Shown: positions 35,456 to 44,897, numbered from the stretch's first letter. The stretch: 64,000 bases of DNA from Streptomyces phaeochromogenes (GCF_001418655.1 NZ_LIQZ01000044.1:22867-86866); one strand, 5' to 3'. Notes: generated from the sequence alone by a model not told the origin. Numbers and translations are program-made.

Positions 35456-36616
35456 ATGACCGCACGTGTCGCCAGCTGGCTGCCGCTCAGTCCCGGCGAG
35501 CGTGCCGTCGCCATCGAGGTGCTCACGCACGGCCCGCTGTCGCGCAGCGACATCGCCCGCCGGCTCGACCTCTCCGCGGGCAGCCTCACCCGGCTGACGA
35601 AGCCGCTCATAGAGTCGGGTCTGCTGGTCGAGGTCCCCGAGGGCGCCGCGCTTCCCGAGGTGCGCCAGGGCCGCCCGTCCCAGCCCCTCGACATCGTGGC
35701 CGAGTCCCGCACCTTCGCCGGGTTCAAGATCACCCAGGACATGGTGTACGGCGTCGTCACCACCCTCAAGAGCGATATCGTCGCCCGCCGTGACCTGCCC
35801 CTGACCAGCCACGACCCGGCCCATGTCGTGGACGTCCTGGGGGAGCTGACCGACACGTTCGCGCGTGACTTCCCCGGCCTCGCCGGGATCGGCATCGGTC
35901 TGGGCGGCCGGGCCTCGGACCGGTCCGTCGTCGACGAGTCGGCCTTCCTCGGCTGGCGCGACGTTCCCCTGGCCCGACTCGTCGAGGAGCGCACCGGGCT
36001 GCCCGCCGTCGTCGACAACGACGTGTCCGCACTCGTCGAGGCCGAGCGGTGGTTCGGCGCCGGCCGCGGCCTGGAGCGGTTCGCGGTGCTCACGATCGGC
36101 GCGGGTGTCGGCTACGGACTGGTGAGCGGCGGCAGGAGGGTCGGGACCGCCGAGGACGGACTGGGCGTCGGCCGCGCCTGGATCGTGAACCCCAACGGCC
36201 CGCTCACCCCCGACGGGGAGCGCGGCAGTGCCGTCTCCCTGCTGGGCATTCCCAGCATCCGCTACCAGATCCGGGCCGCCACCGGCCGCGACTTCTCGTA
36301 CGAGGAGATCCTCGCCCTGGCCGCCGAGGGCGAGCCCATGGCCGCCCGCGTCATCGGCGAGGCGGCCCGCGCCCTGGGGACCCTGATCGCACAGATCTCC
36401 AACTTCGCCATGCCCCAGAAGATCGTCCTCGCCGGCGAGGGTGTGGGCCTGGTCGACGTGGCAGGCCCGGACATCGAGGCGGCCATCCTCGCCAACCGCC
36501 ACCCGCAGGCGGAGCCGGTCAATCTGGAGACCAAGGTGTCCGACTTCCACGACTGGGCCCGGGGCGGTGCGGTGCTGGCGATCCAGGTGCTCGTCCTCGG
36601 TGCGGGGGCGGCCTGA
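35456..36616 (+). CDS. ROK-family transcriptional regulator
   Basis: A 386-residue ROK repressor. The N-terminal winged helix (LSRSDIARRLDLSAGSLTRLTKP, about residues 26-50) precedes a sugar-kinase-like domain with the GIGIGLGGRASD and VLTIGAGVGYGLVSGG glycine motifs and PAVVDNDVSALVEAE. The ROK zinc motif (CxCGxxGC) is absent, a variation seen in some repressors. GGGGG precedes the ATG. It is divergent from the sugar ABC operon and probably senses its sugar. Confidence 0.9.
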   Translation: MTARVASWLPLSPGERAVAIEVLTHGPLSRSDIARRLDLSAGSLTRLTKPLIESGLLVEVPEGAALPEVRQGRPSQPLDIVAESRTFAGFKITQDMVYGVVTTLKSDIVARRDLPLTSHDPAHVVDVLGELTDTFARDFPGLAGIGIGLGGRASDRSVVDESAFLGWRDVPLARLVEERTGLPAVVDNDVSALVEAERWFGAGRGLERFAVLTIGAGVGYGLVSGGRRVGTAEDGLGVGRAWIVNPNGPLTPDGERGSAVSLLGIPSIRYQIRAATGRDFSYEEILALAAEGEPMAARVIGEAARALGTLIAQISNFAMPQKIVLAGEGVGLVDVAGPDIEAAILANRHPQAEPVNLETKVSDFHDWARGGAVLAIQVLVLGAGAA

Positions 36617-36751
36617 CCTGGCTGTGGAACGGCCGCGGACATGACTATTGGATGGCTGTCGGACATGGCCATGGAATGGCTACCGGTAAGTAGTCCTACT
36701 GACAGTGACTCCTCACATGGTCTTCACGCGAAGGCCCGTATGATTCACGGC

Positions 36752-36973
36752 ATGTCCACCACCCACCGCCGCGCGTCGGTCGCGCCGAAGCGATCGGCCG
36801 CCGAGGTCAACGAGGAGATCCGAGCCCTGTGGCTGCGGAGCGGTGGGACGCTGAGCGGCGAGCAGCGGCGGGTGTACCAGCGCCTCGTCCTGGAGTGGGC
36901 GGCGGCCTCCCCGCGCGCCCACTCGCACACCGACTCCGCCCACTCGCAGACGGACTCGTCGAAGGCCGCCTGA
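36752..36973 (+). CDS. Small hydrophilic protein of unknown function
   Basis: A 73-residue protein I do not recognise by name, similar in look to small Streptomyces proteins. The core SAAEVNEEIRALWLRSGG followed by LSGEQRRVYQRLVLEW looks like a short helical bundle, and the C-terminus is Ser/His/Asp-rich with a repeated AHSHTDS/AHSQTDS. An ATG at 36740 is an alternative. It ends 51 bases from the convergent permease stop. Confidence 0.55.
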   Translation: MSTTHRRASVAPKRSAAEVNEEIRALWLRSGGTLSGEQRRVYQRLVLEWAAASPRAHSHTDSAHSQTDSSKAA

Positions 36974-37023
36974 CCGGCCTGACCGGGCGAGCCGCCTCGC
37001 GAGTGCCTTCCGAGCGCCTGGCG

Positions 37024-37851
37024 TCAGCCCTTCATCGCCCCCTGGAGCAGGCCCGCGATGAAGCTGCGCTGGAAGATCACGAAGAGGATCAGGATCGGCA
37101 GCATCACGATGATCGTTCCCGCCGCCAGAGTGGGGATGTCCGTGCTGTTCTGACCGACGAAGAAGCCGAGGCCCGCGGGCGCCGTGTGCTTGGTCGTGTC
37201 CTGGATGAGCACCAGCACCAGCAGGAACTGGTTCCACGACCACATGAAGACCAGCAGCCCGAGCGTCATTAGGGACGGCCGGGCCAGCGGCAGCAGAATC
37301 CTCAGCAGGATCGTGGCCGACGAGGCACCGTCGATCCGGGCCGCCTCCACCAGCGACGGCGGGGTCGACTGGAAGTGGGTGCGCATCCAGAACACGCTGA
37401 ACGGCATGAACAGTGCGATCTCCACCAGGATCACGCCCAGGTACGAGTTGGTCAGGCCGAAGCCCCGCAGGTCGAAGTAGAGCGGGACCACGATCAGTTC
37501 GACCGGGATGGTGAGCCCGGCGATGAAGAAGGCCGCGACCGTGTTGCCGCCCGGGAGCTTCATCGTGCCGAGCGCGTAGCCCGCGAGCGCCGCCAGGACC
37601 AGGGAGGCGGGGACCACACCGACCGCGATGGTGAGGCTGTGCTGGATCAGGTCGGAGAACCCGGCCACCGACCACGCCTGCTCGTAGTTGTCCCAGCTCC
37701 ACCGCTCCGGCCAGGTAAGGCCCACCACCGGCGTGCCCGCGGGCTGCAGGGAGGCGAGGAAGACACTGAGGAACGGGATCACGACGGCGATCGCCATGAC
37801 CGTCAGCAGCGCGTAACCCGACCAGCGTTCCTGGCGCGTGGCGGTGTTCAT
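37024..37851 (-). CDS. Carbohydrate ABC permease (MalG type), GH89 locus
   Basis: A 275-residue permease with six membrane segments and EAA loop VEAARIDGASSATILLRILLP. Its ATG overlaps the stop of the MalF-type permease (ATGA). It belongs to a binding protein/permease/permease set next to a SIS protein, an alpha-N-acetylglucosaminidase and a GntR regulator. No ATPase is encoded, so MsiK is the likely energy source. Confidence 0.92.
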   Translation of the reverse strand: MNTATRQERWSGYALLTVMAIAVVIPFLSVFLASLQPAGTPVVGLTWPERWSWDNYEQAWSVAGFSDLIQHSLTIAVGVVPASLVLAALAGYALGTMKLPGGNTVAAFFIAGLTIPVELIVVPLYFDLRGFGLTNSYLGVILVEIALFMPFSVFWMRTHFQSTPPSLVEAARIDGASSATILLRILLPLARPSLMTLGLLVFMWSWNQFLLVLVLIQDTTKHTAPAGLGFFVGQNSTDIPTLAAGTIIVMLPILILFVIFQRSFIAGLLQGAMKG

Positions 37852-38792
37852 GACTCCGACCTCGACAGACGGTTGATGAGGTAGACGATCCCGAGTATCA
37901 GACAGCCGAGGACGACGGCCAGGGCCGCGGCGAGCCCCACCTTGCCCTCGGAGAACGCCAGCCGGTACACGAGCAGGCCCGGGACCGTCGTCTGTTCACC
38001 GGGGCCGCCGTTCGTCGTCACGTACACGATGTCGAAGCTGGCGAGCGCGGCCACCGTGGTCACGGTCATCGCGACGGCGATCTCGCCGCGCAGATGAGGC
38101 AGGGTGACGGAGACGAACTCCCGGACGGGCCCTGCCCCGTCGAGCCGGGCCGCCTCGTACAGACTGGGATCCACCTTCTGTACGCCGCTGAGGAAGAGCA
38201 TCATGCACAGGCCGCTCAGCACCCAGGTGCCGACGAGGCCCACGGCGATGAGCGCGGCGCCGAAGTCGCCGAGCCACGCCCGTGTCACCCCGTCCAGACC
38301 GACCGCGCGGAACGTCTGGTTCACCAGCCCGTCGTCCCCGTACAGCCAGCGCCAGGTCACACCGACGGCGACGAGCGGGACGACCTGCGGCAGCATGAAC
38401 AGGAAGCGGTACGCCCCCATGCCGGGCCGCCGGAAACGGGCCAGCAGACCGGTCATCGCCAGGCCGACCACAATGGGGATGAAGGAGAAGAACACCACCA
38501 GCACCAGGGCGTTGAGCACGGACCGGCGCAGGATGGAGTCCTGGAAGATCTCCTGGTAGTTGCCGAGTCCGACCCAGTCGCCCAGTGTCACGCCGTCCCA
38601 CTCGAACAGCGAGAGATACGCCGTGTGCAGGGCGGGCAGCACCGCGAAGCAGAAGTAGACGGCGAACGCGGGCAGCACGTACACATACCCGCGATACGGG
38701 CTGCGCCTGCGGGGGGCCTGGGACTGGACCCGGACCTCCGTCGTCCGGACCCGGACGTCCGGGGGCTGTTGGACCGGCGGCCTACTCGGCAT
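37848..38792 (-). CDS. Carbohydrate ABC permease (MalF type), GH89 locus
   Basis: A 314-residue permease with a proline- and arginine-rich cytoplasmic start, six membrane segments and EAA loop YEAARLDGAGPVREFVSVTLP. Its start lies 11 bases inside the end of the binding-protein gene, a coupling overlap. Confidence 0.92.
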   Translation of the reverse strand: MPSRPPVQQPPDVRVRTTEVRVQSQAPRRRSPYRGYVYVLPAFAVYFCFAVLPALHTAYLSLFEWDGVTLGDWVGLGNYQEIFQDSILRRSVLNALVLVVFFSFIPIVVGLAMTGLLARFRRPGMGAYRFLFMLPQVVPLVAVGVTWRWLYGDDGLVNQTFRAVGLDGVTRAWLGDFGAALIAVGLVGTWVLSGLCMMLFLSGVQKVDPSLYEAARLDGAGPVREFVSVTLPHLRGEIAVAMTVTTVAALASFDIVYVTTNGGPGEQTTVPGLLVYRLAFSEGKVGLAAALAVVLGCLILGIVYLINRLSRSES

Positions 38793-40128
38793 GGTGTTCC
38801 TCCCACTCGTCCTGAAGTGAGTCGAGGTAGTCCGAGGGATCTATGCGGTTCGCGATGAGTTTCTGGACGCCGGAGCGCAGCCGGTCGAGCATGGCGGGGG
38901 CGGCGAAGTCGGGGAACGTCGTGATCCCGTCGTCGGCGACGGCCCTGCGGTGGCCCTCCGCGATGTCGGCGAGCACGCCTTCCGGCTTCTTCACGGCGTC
39001 GGGGTTGGGCGGCATGAAACCGTTGTCGCTTATGATCTGGCCGGCCTCGGGAGTGGTCAGGAAGTCGAGGAACGCGCCTGCCGCCTCGGGGTGTTCGGTC
39101 CTGGACGCGACGGCGTAGGAGACGCTGAAGCCCGAGGCCACGGTGGGGGCGGAGGCCTGTTCGCCCGGCATCGGGAAGAAGCCGACGTTGTCTCCCATGA
39201 CGGTCGCCAACTGCCCTGCCGCCCAGTTGCCGTTGATGAGGAAGACACTGTCGCCCTTGGCGAACTGGGCGGTGGAGTCGACCTGCGCGGTGCCGTTCGC
39301 GGAGTCGTTGTAGTAGCCCTTGCGGCCCCAGTCGATGACGAGCTTGCTGGCGGTGACGGCGGCCGGCGTCTCGATGGTCGCGCCCTTGGTGCCGTTGACC
39401 CAGTCCCAGTAATCATCCGTCGGCATCAGCTGGTTGAGGAGTGCGGCCCACAGATGCAGGCCGCCGGAGTCGAGCGCGCCGACCCCGAGCGGCGTCAGGT
39501 CCGCCTTCTTGGCCGCTGCGAGCTGGTCCTCGAACTCCGCCACCGTCTTGGGCGGCCCGTCGATCCCGGCCTTCTTCGCGAGCTCCTTGTTGTAGTAGAT
39601 GCCCGTCATCGACAGACCGGCCGGGACCCCGAACAGGGCACGCCCGCCCGTGGCCTCACTGGTCTGCCCCGCCGTCAACTGGTCGAGGCTGACCGGGGGA
39701 ATGGCCTTGTCCCAGCCGTACGCCTCCCGATAGGGCGCCAGGTCGAGGATGTGGCCGTCCGCCGCGAGATCGGTCATCCCGACCGCGTACTGAGCGATGT
39801 CGGGGGCGGTGTCGGACGTCATGGTGAGCTTCAGGTTCTGGACGTAGTCCGAGAACGTCTTGTACTGCGGCTCGACACTGATGTTCGGATGGCCCTTCTC
39901 GAACGCGGCGATCAGCGCGTCGACCATCAACGGGGCGTCGGCGAACTGCAGACGCAAGGTGATGTCCCCGTCCGGCACGGCGGTCGACGACGGCACACTG
40001 CGTGGACCCGGCACCGCCGCCGCGCTCCCGGGGGTCAGGGCGTCGCAGGCGGTGAGCGGCAGCACGAGGGCGGCGGCACAGACCGTCGCCGCGACGCGGC
40101 GGCGCACCCGGTGCGTCCTCTCCATCAT
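38782..40128 (-). CDS. Sugar ABC substrate-binding lipoprotein, GH89 locus
   Basis: A 448-residue family-1 solute-binding protein with lipobox VLPLTAC. Pocket-region features are FLINGNWAAGQLATVMGDN and GALDSGGLHLWAALLNQL. The neighbouring GH89 enzyme and SIS protein suggest it captures an N-acetylglucosamine-containing oligosaccharide. It is first in its ABC operon; the SIS gene lies 54 bases further upstream in the same direction. Confidence 0.9.
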   Translation of the reverse strand: MMERTHRVRRRVAATVCAAALVLPLTACDALTPGSAAAVPGPRSVPSSTAVPDGDITLRLQFADAPLMVDALIAAFEKGHPNISVEPQYKTFSDYVQNLKLTMTSDTAPDIAQYAVGMTDLAADGHILDLAPYREAYGWDKAIPPVSLDQLTAGQTSEATGGRALFGVPAGLSMTGIYYNKELAKKAGIDGPPKTVAEFEDQLAAAKKADLTPLGVGALDSGGLHLWAALLNQLMPTDDYWDWVNGTKGATIETPAAVTASKLVIDWGRKGYYNDSANGTAQVDSTAQFAKGDSVFLINGNWAAGQLATVMGDNVGFFPMPGEQASAPTVASGFSVSYAVASRTEHPEAAGAFLDFLTTPEAGQIISDNGFMPPNPDAVKKPEGVLADIAEGHRRAVADDGITTFPDFAAPAMLDRLRSGVQKLIANRIDPSDYLDSLQDEWEEHHAE

Positions 40129-40145
40129 CGGCCTCCTTGCGTAAT

Positions 40146-40169
40146 CTCGGCGTCTCGGCGTCTCGGCGT
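40146..40169. repeat. Three perfect copies of an 8-base unit
   Basis: CTCGGCGT three times in tandem, in the short spacer between the SIS gene and the binding-protein gene. Confidence 0.85.
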
Positions 40170-40182
40170 GCGGATCGGTGCG

Positions 40183-40917
40183 TCAGCCCCGCGGACAGCG
40201 GTCCTTGACCTTCTCCAGCAGGGCGCTGTTGTGGCGCTCGGCGTCGCCGCCGGTGTTCTGACTGACGATCAACGGCGGTTTCTGGCCGTGGAGTTCGACG
40301 AGCAGCTCGGCCGCCCGGCAGGTCAGGGCGTTGACGATCGCCGCCCCGACGACGGTCGACAGAGCACCCACGGTGAGGTCGCCCAGGGGCACCACCGCGT
40401 CGCCCGGGCGGCCGTGCGTGTCGATGACGATGTCGGCCACGTCGAGCAGGCGCCGACCCTCGACGTGCCGGGACTCGGCGCCCATCGAGTGGGCCCGGCT
40501 GGTGACGGCGACGACTGTCGCCCCCAACGCGCGGGCGCCGAGGGCGAATTCGACCGGCACGGCGTTGATGCCGGAGTTGGAGACGACGACCACCACCTCG
40601 CCGTCCCGGATGTCCGCAGTACTCAGGATCGCCGCCGCGTAGCCGCCGACGCGCTCCGCCGCACCCGCGTGCCGAGGGGTGGCGGGGGACAGCGCCGGGT
40701 CGGCGATCACGTTGACCGGCGCGAGGCCGCCCGCGCGCAACAGCGGCTCGATGGCGACGAGTTGCGAGTGGCCGCTGCCGAAGTAGTGGACGACACCACC
40801 GGCGGCGATGCTGTCCGCGATGGCACCGGCGGCGCGCTCGATCGCGGGCCGCTCGGCGGTGGCCAGCGCGGTGAGGTTCTCCTGGAGAGCGGCGAAGTAG
40901 GCGAGATCGGCGTTCAT
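40183..40917 (-). CDS. SIS-domain sugar-isomerase-like protein (UPF0309 type)
   Basis: A 244-residue phosphosugar-binding SIS protein. GVVHYFGSGHSQLVAIEPLLRAGG (about residues 41-64) and VVVVVSNSGINAVPVEFA carry the phosphate-binding serines. It resembles UPF0309 sugar-isomerase-domain proteins. It is divergent from the GH89 gene and upstream of the ABC genes, so it probably acts on a phosphorylated amino sugar (isomerase or etherase-like), with the exact reaction unknown. Confidence 0.85.
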   Translation of the reverse strand: MNADLAYFAALQENLTALATAERPAIERAAGAIADSIAAGGVVHYFGSGHSQLVAIEPLLRAGGLAPVNVIADPALSPATPRHAGAAERVGGYAAAILSTADIRDGEVVVVVSNSGINAVPVEFALGARALGATVVAVTSRAHSMGAESRHVEGRRLLDVADIVIDTHGRPGDAVVPLGDLTVGALSTVVGAAIVNALTCRAAELLVELHGQKPPLIVSQNTGGDAERHNSALLEKVKDRCPRG

Positions 40918-41078
40918 CGTGTCGAGACCACCTGGGGTGTCGAGCGGGAGCCGTTTGTATGGCTGCGAGGGCCGTCTGCGTGGCTGCGGGAGCCGTCCGC
41001 GTGGCTGTGGACCGTACCAGAGGACCGTGCGACTGCCCAGTCCTCCGGACAAGTGTGCTGTCACAACAGCTTTGTTCC

Positions 41079-41107
41079 TTGACCACCCCGCACACCCGTC
41101 CTAACCT
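41079..41107 (+). promoter_or_regulatory. Sigma-70-type promoter for a leaderless GH89 transcript
   Basis: TTGACC (41079-41084), a 17-base spacer and TAACCT (41102-41107). Transcription would start near 41114, at the ATG at 41115, and no Shine-Dalgarno is present. An inverted repeat GCTGTCACAACAGC (41057-41070) just upstream may be an operator. Confidence 0.55.
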
Positions 41108-41114
41108 GAGCCGC

Positions 41115-43289
41115 ATGTGGTACGGACCACAGGCGTCGGGGAACCAGACCGCCCGACAACTCCTCCAGCGGCTCCTCGGGGACAGGGCCGCGGAGTTCAC
41201 CGCCGACGTCGTGCCCGTAGGGGAGGGGCACGACGTCGGCGGGCCCGACTGGTTCGAGGTCGACACCGGGCCGGGCGGAGTGGCGCTGCGCGGGTCCAGC
41301 GGTGTCGCGGTCGCCTCGGCGCTGCGCTGGTACCTGCGGACCGCCTGCCGGACGCAGATCACCTGGGACGCCCCCGTGCCCCGGCTGCCGGACAGCCTGC
41401 CCCGCACCGGCACGGCCGCCCGGACGACCTCCCCCTACCTCCACCGCTACCACTTCAACGTCTGCACCTTCGGCTACACCACGGCGTTCTGGGACTGGGC
41501 GCGCTGGGAGCGCCACATCGACTGGATGGCGCTGCACGGCGTCACCACACCACTGGCGATGACCGGCGCGGAGGCCGCCTGGCAGCAAGCCCTTCTGCGC
41601 ACCGGCCTGGACGACGAGACCGCCCGGCGCTTCCTCGGCGGCCCGGCCTACCTCCCGTGGAACTGGCTCGCCTCGCTCGACAGTTGGGGCGGACCACTGC
41701 CACAGAGCTGGATCGACGGCCACGCGGACCTGGGCCGCCGCATCCTGGACCGGGAACGCGCGCTCGGCATGCGCCCGGTCCTCCAGGGCTTCTCCGGTCA
41801 TGTGCCCCGCGCACTGATCGCGGACCGGGGTGCCCGCTCGACAACCCTTCCCTGGTGGGACTTCGAAGTCGCAGTCCTGGACCCGCGCGACCCGCTGTTC
41901 GAGGAGTTCGGCACCGCGCTGCTGACCGAGCAGACCCGCCTCTTCGGCACCGACCACCTCTACGCGGCCGACCCCTTCATCGAGACGATTCCGCCGGTGA
42001 CCGACCCCGCCGACATCGCCCGGGTCGCGCGGGCCGTCCACGGCGCCATGACCGCGGTGGACGACGAGGCCACCTGGGTGCTCCAGGCATGGCCCTTCTC
42101 CTACCGCTCCGACTACTGGACGCCGGACCGGACCCGGGCCTTCCTCGACGCCATCCCGGACGACCGCATGCTGATCCTGGACCTGTGGGCCGAGCACAAG
42201 CCGGTCTGGCGGCACACCGACGGCTACCGGGGAAAGCCCTGGGTCTGGTGCATGCTCCACAGCCTGGGCGGACGGCCCGGGCTCTACGGGAAGCTGGACG
42301 AGATCGCCGCCGGTGCCGCCGAGGCGAGCGCCGACGCACGTGGCGGTTCCCTCTCCGGAATCGGCGCGAGCATGGAGGCCTTCGGCGGCGACCCGGTCCT
42401 GTACGAGCTGCTGGCGGACGTCGCCTGGAGCGGCTCGGTCAAGGACGTACGAGCGTGGCTGGAGAACTGGGCGGAGGCCCGTTACGGACGCCGGACTCCC
42501 GGCCTGCTGCGCGCCTGGGAACTGCTCCACGCCACCGTCTACGACGCGGACGGCCCCGGACCACCGGGCTCCGTCGTCGTCTGCCGTCCCACATTGGAGG
42601 GGGACCTGCGCCCTGAGCTGCCGGTGCACCTGGCGGCGCCGCCCTCGCCGTCCGTGCCACCCGGTCTGGCCGAGGCGTGGACGCTCCTGGCCGGCGAGGC
42701 CACGGAGGAGGACAGCGCGGGGCCGCTCGGCCGGGACCTCTGCGACGTCACCGCGCAGGTGCTCACCCACCTGGCGTGCGACCAGCAGCGGCGGGCGGCG
42801 GACGCGGCCCTGGCACGCGACGCCGACCGCTTCCGCACCGCCGCCACCGAACTGCTCACCACCATCGAGGACCTGGACGCACTGCTGGCCACCCGCCCCG
42901 AGTACCGGCTGGACGCCTGGCTCGCCGAAGCCGGCAGCTGGGCATCCACCCCCGCCGAGGCCGAGCTGTACGAGGCCGACGCGCGACGGATCCTCACGGT
43001 CTGGGGGCACTCCCGCAGCGAGCTGCACGACTACTCGGGCCGGCACTGGGCCGGCCTGGTCCGTTCGTTCTACCTCCCGCGCTGGCGACGCTGGTACGAG
43101 CACATCGCCGAGGCACTGGAGACCGGATCCCCTTACCGGGCCCGGGAGTTCGAGGCGTCCCTGATCGAATGGGAGGAGCGCTGGACCACCGAACGGAGTG
43201 ACAAGGCGACGCCCGGTCCGGACACCGCCGCGGCGACCCTGGCCGTGGTGCGTACGCTGATGCCCCGTTACCGCGCCTCTCGGGGCTAG
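41115..43289 (+). CDS. GH89 alpha-N-acetylglucosaminidase, cytoplasmic
   Basis: A 724-residue glycoside hydrolase of family 89 (NAGLU type), which removes terminal alpha-linked GlcNAc. The N-terminal alpha/beta domain (about 1-90) is followed by the catalytic barrel with YHFNVCTFGYTTAFWDWARWE, MALHGVTTPLAMTGAEA, LPWNWLASLDSWGGPLP and MLILDLWAEHKPVW, then a helical C-terminal domain. No signal peptide is present, unlike many bacterial relatives, so hydrolysis probably occurs inside the cell after uptake by the adjacent ABC system. The likely promoter gives a leaderless message. Confidence 0.9.
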   Translation: MWYGPQASGNQTARQLLQRLLGDRAAEFTADVVPVGEGHDVGGPDWFEVDTGPGGVALRGSSGVAVASALRWYLRTACRTQITWDAPVPRLPDSLPRTGTAARTTSPYLHRYHFNVCTFGYTTAFWDWARWERHIDWMALHGVTTPLAMTGAEAAWQQALLRTGLDDETARRFLGGPAYLPWNWLASLDSWGGPLPQSWIDGHADLGRRILDRERALGMRPVLQGFSGHVPRALIADRGARSTTLPWWDFEVAVLDPRDPLFEEFGTALLTEQTRLFGTDHLYAADPFIETIPPVTDPADIARVARAVHGAMTAVDDEATWVLQAWPFSYRSDYWTPDRTRAFLDAIPDDRMLILDLWAEHKPVWRHTDGYRGKPWVWCMLHSLGGRPGLYGKLDEIAAGAAEASADARGGSLSGIGASMEAFGGDPVLYELLADVAWSGSVKDVRAWLENWAEARYGRRTPGLLRAWELLHATVYDADGPGPPGSVVVCRPTLEGDLRPELPVHLAAPPSPSVPPGLAEAWTLLAGEATEEDSAGPLGRDLCDVTAQVLTHLACDQQRRAADAALARDADRFRTAATELLTTIEDLDALLATRPEYRLDAWLAEAGSWASTPAEAELYEADARRILTVWGHSRSELHDYSGRHWAGLVRSFYLPRWRRWYEHIAEALETGSPYRAREFEASLIEWEERWTTERSDKATPGPDTAAATLAVVRTLMPRYRASRG

Positions 43290-43316
43290 CGGACACGTGC
43301 GAACCGCGGAGTGATC

Positions 43317-43340
43317 GTGATGCTCAAGGACAGGCGCTGA
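43317..43340 (+). other. Duplicated seven-codon mini-ORF before the GntR gene
   Basis: GTGATGCTCAAGGACAGGCG plus CTGA encodes MMLKDRR and a stop. It nearly repeats the start of the GntR gene (MTLKDRR) 26 bases later. GGAG lies eight bases before the ATG of this mini-ORF, and its stop is two bases before the GntR GTG, so ribosomes may reinitiate there. Confidence 0.5.
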
Positions 43341-43342
43341 TT

Positions 43343-44095
43343 GTGACGCTCAAAGACAGGCGCAGGGACGACGGCCCGGACGCGGACTCCTACAAGACGG
43401 AGTCCTTCAAGCACGAGGCGCTGCGACGGCTGCTCCAGGCCGACATCGCCCGGATGCGGCCCGACGAGGCGCTGCCCACCGAACGGCAGCTCGCCGAGCG
43501 GTACGACGTCAGCAGAGCGACCGCCCGGCGCGCGCTCCAGGCACTGCGCGAGGACGGCCTCATCCGCAGTGTGCGCGGCGTGGGCACCTTCGTCTCGCAC
43601 CCTCAGATCACCAAGACGTCGACGCTCACCTCGTTCTCCGAGGACCTGCGCTCGCGCGGCTACCAGCCCAGCGCCGAACTCCTCGCCGCGGAGGTGGTCG
43701 AGGCCGACCTGCACCACGCCACGGCCCTCGGCGTCGATCCCGGCACCGCCCTGCACCGCATCGAACGGCTGCGCCTCGGCGACGACTTCCCCATCTGCCT
43801 GGAGACCGTCTACCTCTCCGCCGAACGCTTCCCGAGCCTCGACGAGTCACTCCTCAAGGGCTCGCTGTCCGAAGCGCTGCAGAACACCCACGGTGTCAGG
43901 GTGGTCCGGGCGACCCAGCAGATCCGGGCGGTGAACGTGACCGGCCGCCAGGCCCGCCTCCTCGGCGTCAAGGAGGGCTCCGCCGCCCTGCTCGTACGAC
44001 GCACGGCGTTCGACGACACGGGGCATGTCGTGGAGTACGGGGAGTCGTTGTGCCGTGGCGATCTGTACGAGTTCTCGCTGGTGGTGACGAAGTAG
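43343..44095 (+). CDS. GntR-family (HutC/DasR-like) transcriptional regulator
   Basis: A 250-residue regulator with an N-terminal winged helix (LPTERQLAERYDVSRATARRALQAL, about residues 44-68) and a UTRA/HutC effector domain (GYQPSAELLAAEVVEAD onward, ending CRGDLYEFSLVV). DasR-type regulators sense phosphorylated amino sugars, which fits the neighbouring GH89, SIS and ABC genes. The GTG start has no strong Shine-Dalgarno of its own but follows a duplicated mini-ORF. It lies 54 bases after the GH89 gene. Confidence 0.9.
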   Translation: MTLKDRRRDDGPDADSYKTESFKHEALRRLLQADIARMRPDEALPTERQLAERYDVSRATARRALQALREDGLIRSVRGVGTFVSHPQITKTSTLTSFSEDLRSRGYQPSAELLAAEVVEADLHHATALGVDPGTALHRIERLRLGDDFPICLETVYLSAERFPSLDESLLKGSLSEALQNTHGVRVVRATQQIRAVNVTGRQARLLGVKEGSAALLVRRTAFDDTGHVVEYGESLCRGDLYEFSLVVTK

Positions 44096-44144
44096 CCCCT
44101 GCTCGCGCCGGGAGCTCTGTGGGCTCAGTGGGCTCGGCGGCGGC

Positions 44145-44174
44145 TCTGCTGTTGGCGAATCTGCTGCGGGCCGA
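44145..44174. promoter_or_regulatory. Two tandem PopR/ClgR-type boxes before clpP
   Basis: TCTGCTGTTGGCGAA (44145-44159) and the weaker TCTGCTGCGGGCCGA (44160-44174), both with a three-base spacer between TCTGC(T/C) and GGC. The first closely matches the box upstream of the XRE regulator at 46062. From memory, PopR in S. lividans uses two sites of the type TTCTGCC-N3-GGCAGAA before clpP3. Confidence 0.5.
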
Positions 44175-44254
44175 GATTCCTTCCGCGCTGCCGTCGTCCG
44201 GCCGAGGGTGGAGACACCGCGGTGATCCCGGCCGCGCCACCACAAGGAGGAGCG

Positions 44255-44896
44255 ATGGCACGATTCAGCAGCACCCTGGAACCCAGGGCCGAGGAGGGGG
44301 ACACCCCGCCGTCCCGGTTCGACGACCACCTCGCCGCCCAACTCCTCAACCAGCGCATCGTGTTCCTCGGCACGCAGGTCGACGAGGTTTCCGCCAACCG
44401 CGTCTGCGCACAGCTCCTCCTGCTCTCCGCGGAGGACTCGCGCACGGACATCGGCCTGTACATCAACAGCCCGGGCGGATCGGTGCACGCGGGCCTGGCG
44501 ATCTACGACACGATGCGGCTCATCCCGAACGACGTGTCGACCCTCGCCATGGGCTTCGCCGCGAGCATGGGGCAGTTCCTGCTCACCGTCGGCACCCCGG
44601 GCAAGCGCTACTCGCTCCCGAACGCGCGGATCATGATGCACCAGCCCTCGGCCGGCATCGGCGGCACCACCGCAGACATCGCCATCCAGGCCGAGAACCT
44701 GCAGTTCACCAAGGAGAGCATCGAGCGGATCACCGCCGAACACACCGGCCAGAGCGTGGAGACGATCGCCCGCGACGGCGACCGCGACCGCTGGTTCACA
44801 GCCGACCAGGCCAGGGAGTACGGCATGGTCGACCGGGTCGTCGAGTCCCTCGACGACGTCCGCCCGGCCTCCTCGAAGCGACGGATGGGACTCTGA
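44255..44896 (+). CDS. clpP3: ClpP protease subunit (ClpP3-like)
   Basis: A 213-residue ClpP subunit with an intact triad: serine 104 (FAASMGQF), histidine 129 (IMMHQPSAG) and aspartate 178 (GDRDRW). AAGGAGGAGCG precedes the ATG. It begins an operon with a second ClpP gene one base after its stop. In Streptomyces the third and fourth ClpP subunits are made when ClpP1/P2 is deficient, under PopR. The convergent XRE regulator and the two upstream boxes support that assignment, though orthology to clpP3 is inferred. Confidence 0.87.
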   Translation: MARFSSTLEPRAEEGDTPPSRFDDHLAAQLLNQRIVFLGTQVDEVSANRVCAQLLLLSAEDSRTDIGLYINSPGGSVHAGLAIYDTMRLIPNDVSTLAMGFAASMGQFLLTVGTPGKRYSLPNARIMMHQPSAGIGGTTADIAIQAENLQFTKESIERITAEHTGQSVETIARDGDRDRWFTADQAREYGMVDRVVESLDDVRPASSKRRMGL

Positions 44897-44897
44897 C

